NCBI GenBank assembly: GCA_040220455.1
Contig: JAVJUS010000094.1
Coordinates: forward strand, 198,550 to 262,549
From: JAVJUS01 sp040220455
GTDB lineage: Bacteria > Pseudomonadota > Alphaproteobacteria > DSM-16000 > Inquilinaceae
Length of the DNA stretch: 64,000 nucleotides
Direction of reading: 5' to 3'
The notes under the pieces were generated by a model. The model searched no databases and had not been told where the DNA came from. It worked only from the letters and a program-made list of their open reading frames with translations. Of the stretch, positions 25,734-33,233 are shown one piece after another. Made by a program: the position numbers and the translations under genes. Positions within the stretch are counted from its first letter, which is position 1; each line of letters opens with the position of its first letter.

Positions 25734-25901
25734 GCGGCCACCGAAATCACACGCGGGCGCGCGGTCCGGCTTCGCCGGGTCGCTCCGGTGCCCGCCGTTC
25801 GTGTGTCCGGGCTTCCGATGGTCGGGAGGCCGGCGCCGGGAGACCGGACGGACGGCGAGCGTTGCCCGCGGCGGCCCAACCGGAAAAGGACAGTATCGGA
25901 C

Positions 25902-26714
25902 ATGGCCACGCCGACCTTCACCATGCGTCAGCTTCTCGAGGCTGGCGTCCATTTCGGTCACCATACGCGTCGCTGGAACCCGAAGATGGCGCCGTTCATC
26001 TTCGGCACGCGCAACGGCGTCCACATCATCGACCTCGAGCAGACGGTCCCGATGTTCTATCGGGCGCTGGAGGCGGTGCGCGAGACGGTCACCGGCGGCG
26101 GCCGGGTGCTCTTCGTCGGAACCAAGCGCCAGGCGCAGGACAAGATCGCCGACGCGGCGCGGCGCTCGGGCCAGTACTATGTCAACCACCGCTGGCTCGG
26201 CGGCATGCTGACCAACTGGAAGACGATCTCCCAGTCGATCAAGCGGCTCAAGGAGATGGACGAGCGCCTGTCCCAGGGCGAGACCGGCCTCACGAAGAAG
26301 GAGCTGCTGCAGCTCCAGCGCGAGCGCGACAAGCTCGACCGGGCGCTCGGCGGCATCCGCGACATGGGCGGGCTGCCTGACATCCTGGTGATCATCGACA
26401 CCAACAAGGAGTCGATCGCGGTCCAGGAGGCGCAGAAGCTGAACATCCCGGTGGTCGCCGTGGTGGACAGCAACAGCGACCCCGACGGCGTCACCTTCCC
26501 GGTGCCGGGCAACGACGACGCGCTCCGGGCGATCGACCTCTACTGCGACCTCTTCACCCAGGCGGTGCTGACCGGCATCGAGGCGGAGATGACGCAGGGC
26601 GGCGGCGACGCCGGCGAGAGCGAGGCGCCCGTCGAGACGGCCCTGCCGGAAGAGGGTGCCGGCGACGGCGCGGCCGCCCCGGCCGAGGCCAAGCAGGACG
26701 AGCCGGCGGCCTGA
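25902..26714 (+). CDS. rpsB: 30S ribosomal protein S2
   Basis: RpsB (270 aa) is a small-subunit ribosomal protein. MRQLLEAGVHFGHHTRRWNP, NGVHIIDLEQTVPMF, YYVNHRWLGGMLTNWKTI and DTNKESIAVQEAQKLNIPV are canonical S2 segments. The ATG at 25902 has AAGGA about 13-17 bases upstream and begins the conserved MATPTFTMRQLLEAG. Upstream in-frame codons are leader sequence. An acidic Ala/Glu-rich tail of about 45 residues extends past the S2 core, as in many Alphaproteobacteria. It heads the rpsB-tsf-pyrH-frr cluster. Confidence 0.97.
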   Translation: MATPTFTMRQLLEAGVHFGHHTRRWNPKMAPFIFGTRNGVHIIDLEQTVPMFYRALEAVRETVTGGGRVLFVGTKRQAQDKIADAARRSGQYYVNHRWLGGMLTNWKTISQSIKRLKEMDERLSQGETGLTKKELLQLQRERDKLDRALGGIRDMGGLPDILVIIDTNKESIAVQEAQKLNIPVVAVVDSNSDPDGVTFPVPGNDDALRAIDLYCDLFTQAVLTGIEAEMTQGGGDAGESEAPVETALPEEGAGDGAAAPAEAKQDEPAA

Positions 26715-26738
26715 CCGTCGGCCGGCGGACATACACGG

Positions 26739-26790
26739 GCCGGTCCGGCTCTCGCTCCACCCCCTTGCACGGGTGGGCGAGCGGGCCGGC
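26739..26790 (+). other. Long hairpin between rpsB and tsf
   Basis: GCCGGTCCG pairs with CGGGCCGGC as the outer stem. Inside it CTCGC-CCACCC (one bulged T) pairs with GGGTGGGCGAG around an 8-base loop. No T-run follows. Its place in the rpsB-tsf gap suggests an attenuator or processing site that sets the S2 to EF-Ts ratio. Confidence 0.55.
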
Positions 26791-26822
26791 TGCGGGCTGA
26801 CTCTAGCTTAGGATACGGGCAC

Positions 26823-27749
26823 ATGGCGGAGATCACGGCAGCGCTGGTCAAGCAGCTCCGCGAGCAGACCGGCGCCGGCATGATGGATTGCAAGAAGGCG
26901 CTGAGCGAGAGCGACGGCGACCTCGACGCGGCGGTCGACTGGCTGCGCAAGAAGGGCCTGTCCCAGGCGGCGAAGAAGGCCGGCCGGACGGCGGCCGAGG
27001 GCCTGGTCGCCGTGGCCACGCGCGGGACCGCCGGCGCGATGGTCGAGGTCAACGCCGAGACGGACTTCGTCGCGCGCAACGAGACCTTCCAGGCCTTCAC
27101 CAGCGAGGTCGCCAAGCTGGCGGTCGACGGCGACGGCGACATCGAGGCGCTGCGGGCCGCGGCCTATCCGGGCACGGGGCGCAGCGTCGCCGACGAGTTG
27201 ACCCACCTGATCGCCACGGTCGGGGAGAACATGAACCTGCGCCGGGTGGCGCGGCTCGAGGTCTCCCAGGGCGCCATCGCGGCCTATGTCCACAACGCGG
27301 TCTCCGACGGGCTCGGCAAGATCGGCGTGATCGTCGCGCTCGAGTCCGCGGCGGATCCGGACAAGCTGCAGGCGCTCGGCAAGCAGATCGCGATGCATGT
27401 CGCCGCGGCGCGGCCGGAGTCGGTCGATGTCGACAGCCTGGACCAGACGGCGGTGGACCGGGAGCGCCAGGTGCTCGCCGAGCAGGCGCGGGCCAGCGGC
27501 AAGCCCGAGGAGATCATCGAGAAGATGGTCCAGGGCCGGCTGCGCAAGTTCTACGAGGAAGTCGTCCTGCTGGAGCAGGTCTACGTCATCGACGGCGAGT
27601 CGCGGGTCAAGCAGGTGATCGAGGCGGCGGGCAAGGAGCTCGGCGCCCCGGTGACGATCGCCGGCTTCGTCCGCTTCACGCTGGGCGAGGGCATCGAGAA
27701 GCAGGAAAGCGACTTCGCGTCCGAGGTGGCGGCGACGCTCGCGAGCTGA
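26823..27749 (+). CDS. tsf: Elongation factor Ts
   Basis: EF-Ts (308 aa) is the guanine nucleotide exchange factor for EF-Tu. The N-terminal UBA-like domain ITAALVKQLREQTGAGMMDC with KKALSESDGDLDAAVDWLRK, and the core motif NAETDFVARNETFQAF that inserts into the EF-Tu GTPase site, are clear. Two later dimerisation-type repeats (AAYVHNAVSDGLGKIGV and the C-terminal VTIAGFVRF region) follow. Length is standard. It sits between rpsB and pyrH as in most proteobacteria. Confidence 0.97.
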   Translation: MAEITAALVKQLREQTGAGMMDCKKALSESDGDLDAAVDWLRKKGLSQAAKKAGRTAAEGLVAVATRGTAGAMVEVNAETDFVARNETFQAFTSEVAKLAVDGDGDIEALRAAAYPGTGRSVADELTHLIATVGENMNLRRVARLEVSQGAIAAYVHNAVSDGLGKIGVIVALESAADPDKLQALGKQIAMHVAAARPESVDVDSLDQTAVDRERQVLAEQARASGKPEEIIEKMVQGRLRKFYEEVVLLEQVYVIDGESRVKQVIEAAGKELGAPVTIAGFVRFTLGEGIEKQESDFASEVAATLAS

Positions 27750-27870
27750 ACCGGGACCGGCGCGCGGCACGGGCGGGCGCGACGGCGCGCCGCCCGTGCC
27801 GGATGCCCGTCCGCCGGGCTCGACGAGTAGTGGTGGCGTTTCGCCGGTAACGAGCGTCTTCGGAGGGATC

Positions 27871-28599
27871 ATGCCGTCGGACGGCCCCGCCTATCGCCGC
27901 GTCCTGCTCAAGCTGTCCGGCGAAGCCCTGATGGGCGATCAGCCCTACGGCATCGATCCCGACAAGACCCAGCGCATCGCCCAGGCGATCCGCGAGGTCC
28001 ATGCGCTGGGCTGCGAGGTCTGCGTCGTCGTCGGCGGCGGAAACATCTTCCGCGGCCTCAGCGGCGCGGCGCGGGGGATGGAACGAGCGACGGCCGACTA
28101 CATGGGCATGCTGGCGACGGTGATGAACGCGCTGGCCATGCAGAACGCCCTGGAGCGCGAGGGCGTGCCGACCCGGGTGCTCTCCGCGATCCCGATGCAG
28201 ACGGTGTGCGAGCCCTATATCCGCCGCCGCGCGGTGCGCCACATGGAAAAGGGACGTGTCGTCATCTTCGCCGCCGGCACCGGCAACCCGTTCTTCTCGA
28301 CCGATACCGGGGCGGCGCTGCGCGCCTCGGAGATGGACTGCGACGTGCTCTTCAAGGGCACTCAGGTGGACGGGGTCTACGATGACGACCCGCGCCGCAA
28401 CGCGGACGCCCGGCGCTACGACCGGCTTACCTATATGGATGTCCTGTCCAACGACCTTCGGGTCATGGACCATTCGGCCATTTCTCTGGCACGAGAAAAC
28501 CAGATTCCGATCGTTGTCTTCTCGATCCACGAGGAAGGCGCCTTCGCCGAGGTTGTGGCAGGGCGCGGGCGATTCACGATCATAACCGAAGCGCGGTGA
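27871..28599 (+). CDS. pyrH: Uridylate kinase
   Basis: PyrH (242 aa) phosphorylates UMP to UDP; the bacterial enzyme is hexameric and of the amino-acid-kinase fold. RRVLLKLSGEALMGDQPYGI, VVVGGGNIFRGLSGAARGME, AAGTGNPFFSTDTGAALRA and GVYDDDPRRNADARRYDRLT are typical. The ATG at 27871 is chosen because GGAGGG lies 7-12 bases upstream. An in-frame ATG 75 bases earlier has no such site. UMP kinase supplies UTP for CTP synthase and CDP-diacylglycerol, both encoded in this window. Confidence 0.97.
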   Translation: MPSDGPAYRRVLLKLSGEALMGDQPYGIDPDKTQRIAQAIREVHALGCEVCVVVGGGNIFRGLSGAARGMERATADYMGMLATVMNALAMQNALEREGVPTRVLSAIPMQTVCEPYIRRRAVRHMEKGRVVIFAAGTGNPFFSTDTGAALRASEMDCDVLFKGTQVDGVYDDDPRRNADARRYDRLTYMDVLSNDLRVMDHSAISLARENQIPIVVFSIHEEGAFAEVVAGRGRFTIITEAR

Positions 28600-28618
28600 G
28601 CGGCGCAGGAGACGGGGT

Positions 28619-29176
28619 ATGGCCAAGCCGGACGTGAGTGACCTGGGCAAGCGGATGGACAAGGCGGTCGAGGTGCTGCGCTCCGAATTCGGGGGCCTGC
28701 GGACCGGCCGCGCCTCGCCGAGCCTGCTCGACCCGGTGACGGTGGAGGCTTATGGCAGCCATATGCCGTTGAACCAGGTCGCGACGATCTCGGTCCCCGA
28801 GGCGCGGCTGCTGACGGTCCAGGTCTGGGACCGGAGCATGGCCAAGGCGGTCGAGAAGGCGATCCGCGAGGCCGGGCTGGGCCTCAACCCGCAGCCCGAC
28901 GGCGCGATGATCCGCGTGCCGATCCCCGAGCTCAACGAGGAGCGGCGCCGGGAACTCTCCAAGGTCGCCGGCAAATACGCCGAGCAGGCGCGCGTCGCGG
29001 TCCGCAACGTGCGCCGGGACGGGATGGACAACCTGAAGAAGCAGGAAAAGGACGGCGACATCTCGCAGGACGAGCACAAGGCCGCCGCCGACGACATCCA
29101 GAAGCTGACCGACGAGCACATTCGTCAGATCGACGAGGCGCTTAACCATAAAGAAAAAGAAATCATGCAGATCTGA
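28619..29176 (+). CDS. frr: Ribosome recycling factor
   Basis: RRF (185 aa) splits post-termination ribosomes together with EF-G. It has the three-helix-bundle family signature: KRMDKAVEVLRSEFGGLRTG, RASPSLLDPVTVEAYGS, LNQVATISVPEARLLTVQVW, ELNEERRRELSKVAGKYAEQ and VRNVRRDGMDNLKK. Length is exactly family-normal. It begins 19 bases after pyrH. Confidence 0.97.
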   Translation: MAKPDVSDLGKRMDKAVEVLRSEFGGLRTGRASPSLLDPVTVEAYGSHMPLNQVATISVPEARLLTVQVWDRSMAKAVEKAIREAGLGLNPQPDGAMIRVPIPELNEERRRELSKVAGKYAEQARVAVRNVRRDGMDNLKKQEKDGDISQDEHKAAADDIQKLTDEHIRQIDEALNHKEKEIMQI

Positions 29177-29184
29177 GCGCTGCC

Positions 29185-29919
29185 ATGTCGAACCGCGAGC
29201 TTTCCTACATGCCGCCACCGCGCCACGTCGCGATCATCATGGACGGCAACGGCCGCTGGGCCCGCAAGCGCGGCATGCCGCGCACGCTGGGCCATCAGCG
29301 CGGCATCGAGGCCGTCAAGCGGACGCTGGAGGCGGCAGGCGAGCTCGGTATCGCCTATGTCACGCTGTTCGGCTTCTCCTCGGAAAACTGGTCCCGGCCG
29401 GAGGAGGAGGTGGGCGAGCTGATGCGCCTGCTGCGCGTGTTCCTGCGCAGCGAAGTGGCCGAGCTGCACCGCCGCGGCGTACGCCTGCGTATGATCGGCG
29501 ACCGGTCGCGTCTCGATCCCGACATCGTCGAAATGATCGGCCATGCCGAGGTGCTGACGCGCGAGAACGACGCGCTTCATCTGACGGTCGCGCTCAGCTA
29601 TGGCGGCCGGCAGGAGATCGCGGCGGCCGCCCGGCACCTGGCCGAGGACGTGGCGGCGGGGCGGCTCTCGCCGGCCGACATCGACGAGGACGCGGTCGCC
29701 GGCCGGCTCTTCACCACCGACCTGCCGGACCCCGACCTGATCATCCGGACGAGCGGCGAGAAGCGCATCAGCAACTTCCTGCTCTGGCAGGCCGCCTACG
29801 CCGAGTTCATGTTCGTCGACACCCTGTGGCCCGATTTCTCGCGGGAGGACCTGGAAGCGGCGGTCGGCGAGTTCCAGCGGCGCGAACGGCGGTATGGAGC
29901 GATCGTCGGCGGCAGCTGA
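29185..29919 (+). CDS. uppS: Isoprenyl (undecaprenyl diphosphate) synthase
   Basis: UppS (244 aa) condenses isopentenyl diphosphate onto farnesyl diphosphate to make the C55 carrier lipid for peptidoglycan and O-antigen. The catalytic Asp and P-loop are in HVAIIMDGNGRWARKRGMPR. GFSSENWSRPEEEV and the C-terminal IRTSGEKRISNFLLWQAAYA are also family-specific. It begins 9 bases after frr. Its 3' end overlaps cdsA by 26 bases. Confidence 0.96.
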   Translation: MSNRELSYMPPPRHVAIIMDGNGRWARKRGMPRTLGHQRGIEAVKRTLEAAGELGIAYVTLFGFSSENWSRPEEEVGELMRLLRVFLRSEVAELHRRGVRLRMIGDRSRLDPDIVEMIGHAEVLTRENDALHLTVALSYGGRQEIAAAARHLAEDVAAGRLSPADIDEDAVAGRLFTTDLPDPDLIIRTSGEKRISNFLLWQAAYAEFMFVDTLWPDFSREDLEAAVGEFQRRERRYGAIVGGS

Positions 29920-30742
29920 CCCGGGCGGCGGCCGGCGCCGGCGGGGCAATCTTGCCGTCCGCCTCGCCTCCGCCGCGCTCCTGGGCCCGGCCGTCCTCGC
30001 CGTCCTGTGGCTCGGCGGGCCGCTGTTCGTCGTCGTCGTCCTGGTCGCCGCCCTGATCTGCGTGCACGAATGGATCGGCCTCCTCGCGCCCGCCGGCCGG
30101 GGCCTGGCGCTCGAGCTCTCCTTCGGCTTCATGATGGCGGCCACGGTCGTCGCGGTCCTGGTGGGGCCGTTGCCGGCCGTCCTCGTGGTTGGCGGGCTGA
30201 CCATCGTGCTCTACGCCGTCATGCGCGCGACGCACGAGACGCGGCGGCTGATGCTGGCGCTCGGCAATCCCTATATCGCCGCCACCGTGATCGCGCTGGT
30301 GTGGCTGCGCGACCAGCCGGAGGTCGGTCGCGCGATGACGCTCTGGCTCGTCCTGGTGGTCTGGGCGACCGACAGCGCCGCCTATGCTGCCGGCCGGGCG
30401 ATCGGCGGGCCGCGCCTGGCGCCGCGGATCAGCCCGAACAAGACCTGGGCCGGGCTCGCCGGCGCAGTGGCCGGCGCGGCGGCGTCGGGGGCGCTCGCCG
30501 GCTGGGTCTTCGGCGCCGCGCGGCCGGAGATCGCGGCCGGGGTCGCCGGTGTCGTCGCGCTCGCCGCGCAGGGCGGCGACCTGCTCGAATCCGCGGTGAA
30601 GCGACGCTCCGGGCAGAAGGATAGCGGGTCGCTAATCCCCGGTCATGGCGGTATGCTCGACCGCATCGACGGGATCATCGGCGCGGCGCCTCTGTTCGCG
30701 CTCTACCATGCGGGCCTCGGCCGGGCGGTGGGATGGTGGTGA
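29894..30742 (+). CDS. cdsA: Phosphatidate cytidylyltransferase
   Basis: CdsA (282 aa) makes CDP-diacylglycerol, the precursor of all membrane phospholipids, from CTP and phosphatidate. About eight hydrophobic segments are visible. The C-terminal signature KRRSGQKDSGSLIPGHGGML followed by DRIDGI holds the catalytic acidic residues. ATDSAAYAAGRAIGGPRLAP and ISPNKTWAG are also diagnostic. The ATG lies inside uppS. A later start would shorten the N-terminal helix, so the 26-base overlap looks real. Confidence 0.93.
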   Translation: MERSSAAADPGGGRRRRGNLAVRLASAALLGPAVLAVLWLGGPLFVVVVLVAALICVHEWIGLLAPAGRGLALELSFGFMMAATVVAVLVGPLPAVLVVGGLTIVLYAVMRATHETRRLMLALGNPYIAATVIALVWLRDQPEVGRAMTLWLVLVVWATDSAAYAAGRAIGGPRLAPRISPNKTWAGLAGAVAGAAASGALAGWVFGAARPEIAAGVAGVVALAAQGGDLLESAVKRRSGQKDSGSLIPGHGGMLDRIDGIIGAAPLFALYHAGLGRAVGWW

Positions 30743-30786
30743 CCGGCGTCGGTGCGGATCGCAAGCTTGGCGAGGATGCGTAACGT

Positions 30787-31986
30787 ATGGTGATGACGGC
30801 CCAGTCCCCCCGTGTGGAGCCGGCGACCCGACGCGTGACCGTGCTGGGCGCCACCGGCTCGGTCGGCACCAGCACGCTCGACCTGATCGCCCGCGCGCCG
30901 GACCGCTTCGCCGTCGAGGCGCTGACCGCCAACCGCAATGCCGAGGCCCTGGCCCGCCAGGCCAAGGCGCTGGGCGCGCGCTACGCCGCGGTCGCCGACG
31001 AGACGGCCTGGCCCGATCTTCGTGACGCCCTGGCCGGAACCGGCATCGAGGCCGCGGCGGGGGAGGCGGCGGTGGTCGCCGCGGCCGAGCGTCCGGCCGA
31101 CTGGGTGATGGCCTCGATCGTCGGGTCCTGCGGCCTGCCGGCCACGCTGGCCGCCGCGCGGCGCGGCGCCATGGTCGCCTTCGCCAACAAGGAATGCCTG
31201 GTCAGCGCCGGGCCGCTGATGATGGACGTGGTCCGCCGCTCCGGCGCGACGCTGCTGCCGGTCGACAGCGAGCACAACGCCATCTTCCAGGTCCTGGGCG
31301 GCGGCGGCGACGGCTCGACGCCGGACGGAGTGGAGCGCATCGTGCTCACCGCGTCGGGCGGGCCGTTCCGCACTGCCGACCGGGAGACGATGGCGGCGGC
31401 GACGCCGGATCAGGCGGTCGCTCATCCGACCTGGTCGATGGGCGCCAAGATCTCCGTCGACAGCGCGACGATGATGAACAAGGGCCTCGAGGTGATCGAG
31501 GCCTCCTATCTGTTCGGGCTGGACGAAAGCCGGGTCGGCGTCCTGGTCCATCCGCAGTCCATCGTGCACGGGCTGGTGGAGTGGGCCGACGGCTCGGTAG
31601 TCGCCCAGCTCGGCACGCCGGACATGCGCACGCCGATCGCCTACGCGCTCGCCTGGCCCGAGCGGATGGCGACACCGGCGCGCCGCCTCGACCTGGTGTC
31701 GCTGTCCAGGCTCGATTTCGAGGACCCCTCCGAAGACCGCTTTCCGGCCCTCAGGATCGCGCGGGACGCTCTTCGGACCGGCGGCAGCGCCCCGACGATC
31801 CTCAACGCCGCCAACGAGACGGCCGTCTATGCCTTCCTTGGCAGGCGCATCGGGTTCCTTGACATCGAGAGGGTGGTGGCGCGAACTCTCGACACCATTC
31901 CGGCAGGCCCTCTGGACAGTCTGGAGGCGGTCACCGATATCGACGAGCGGGCGCGGCGCGTCGCCCGGTCCCTGATCGCCGCCTGA
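30787..31986 (+). CDS. dxr: 1-deoxy-D-xylulose 5-phosphate reductoisomerase
   Basis: Dxr (399 aa) performs the committed step of the MEP isoprenoid pathway, feeding UppS. The NADPH fold VTVLGATGSVGTSTLDLIAR, the metal and substrate loops ANKECLVSAGPLMMD and PVDSEHNAIFQVLGG, the ASGGPFR flap, and SVDSATMMNKGLEVIEASYL are present. The second codon is also close to a Met start (MVM). Either ATG is possible and the effect is two residues. It follows cdsA by 44 bases. Confidence 0.96.
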   Translation: MVMTAQSPRVEPATRRVTVLGATGSVGTSTLDLIARAPDRFAVEALTANRNAEALARQAKALGARYAAVADETAWPDLRDALAGTGIEAAAGEAAVVAAAERPADWVMASIVGSCGLPATLAAARRGAMVAFANKECLVSAGPLMMDVVRRSGATLLPVDSEHNAIFQVLGGGGDGSTPDGVERIVLTASGGPFRTADRETMAAATPDQAVAHPTWSMGAKISVDSATMMNKGLEVIEASYLFGLDESRVGVLVHPQSIVHGLVEWADGSVVAQLGTPDMRTPIAYALAWPERMATPARRLDLVSLSRLDFEDPSEDRFPALRIARDALRTGGSAPTILNAANETAVYAFLGRRIGFLDIERVVARTLDTIPAGPLDSLEAVTDIDERARRVARSLIAA

Positions 31987-32077
31987 AGGCGCGGCGGCGA
32001 CGGGACGGCGGACCGCGACGACGCTCGCCGGTTGAGAGGCACAGCCGCGCCGCGGGCGCGGTCGGCGGAGGCATCGC

Positions 32078-33205
32078 ATGGATTTCCTGTCCGGGGCCGG
32101 TTCCTACCTGATCCCGTTCCTGATCGTTCTGACCGTCCTGGTCTTCGTGCACGAGCTCGGGCACTACTGGGTCGCGCGGCGCAACGGCGTGCGCATCGAC
32201 GTGTTCTCGATCGGCTTCGGGCCGGAGATCTTCGGCCGGACCGACAAGGCGGGCACGCGCTGGAAGTTCAGCGCCGTGCCGCTCGGCGGCTACGTCAAGA
32301 TGTTCGGCGACGCCAACGCCGCCTCCGCGCCCGATACCGAGGGCGCGTCGCACATGACGGCGGAGGAGCGGAGCCAGGCCTTCCCGCACAAGACCCTGGG
32401 CCAGCGCGCGGCTATCGTGGCGGCGGGCCCGATCGCCAATTTCGTCTTCGCGATCGTCGTGCTGGCCGGGCTGTTCATGAGCTTCGGACACCCGTTCCCG
32501 CCCCCGGTCGTGGGCGGCGTCCAGGCCGACAGCGCGGCCGCGGAGGCGGGCTTCCAGCAGGGCGACGAGATCGTCGCCGTCGACGGCCGCGACATCATCC
32601 GTTTCGCCGAGCTCTCGCTGGCCGTCCAGCGTTCGGACGGCGCTGCGATGACCTTCACGGTGGAACGCGACGGCGCGACCCGGCAGATCGAGGTCGCGCC
32701 TCGGGCGACCACCTACGTCACGCCAGAGGGCGAGGAGATCACGCTCCACCGGGTCGGCATCGCGGCGGAGACGGGGCCCTTCGGCCCGATCTCCAGCGTC
32801 GGGCGCGCGGTCGACGAAACCGTGACGCTGACCATCGTCACCTTCCGCGCGCTCGGCGAGATGATCGTCGGCGAGCGCGGCACCGAGGAGCTGGGCGGCC
32901 CGATCCGTATCGCCCAATTGTCGGGCGACGTGGCCCAGATCGGAGTCGTCGCGCTGATCTGGTTCATGGCGATCCTCTCGATCAACCTGGGGCTGATCAA
33001 CCTGTTCCCCGTTCCCATGCTCGACGGCGGCCACCTGCTGTTCTACGCCGTCGAGGCGCTGCGCGGCCGGCCGCTGAGCGAGCGCGCGCAAGAATACGGT
33101 TTCCGCCTCGGTCTCGCTTTGGTATTAACTCTCATGCTGTTCGTGACGTGGAACGACCTCGTGCATCTAGAGGTGTTCGCGTATCTCAAAGGCATGATTT
33201 CTTGA
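32078..33205 (+). CDS. rseP: RseP-family site-2 zinc metalloprotease
   Basis: This 375-aa intramembrane protease cleaves membrane-embedded anti-sigma factors and leftover signal peptides. The zinc motif HELGH (His25, Glu26, His29) is in the first helix. The third ligand lies in NLFPVPMLDGGHLLFYAVEA near the C-terminus. RWKFSAVPLGGYVKMFGD is the conserved loop. A single PDZ domain (about residues 145-225) starts near VGGVQADSAAAEAGFQQGDE. Placement between dxr and bamA is standard and ties it to envelope stress control. Confidence 0.95.
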   Translation: MDFLSGAGSYLIPFLIVLTVLVFVHELGHYWVARRNGVRIDVFSIGFGPEIFGRTDKAGTRWKFSAVPLGGYVKMFGDANAASAPDTEGASHMTAEERSQAFPHKTLGQRAAIVAAGPIANFVFAIVVLAGLFMSFGHPFPPPVVGGVQADSAAAEAGFQQGDEIVAVDGRDIIRFAELSLAVQRSDGAAMTFTVERDGATRQIEVAPRATTYVTPEGEEITLHRVGIAAETGPFGPISSVGRAVDETVTLTIVTFRALGEMIVGERGTEELGGPIRIAQLSGDVAQIGVVALIWFMAILSINLGLINLFPVPMLDGGHLLFYAVEALRGRPLSERAQEYGFRLGLALVLTLMLFVTWNDLVHLEVFAYLKGMIS

Positions 33206-33233
33206 AGCGGGCCGGCGGTGACTGGGGGAAGTC

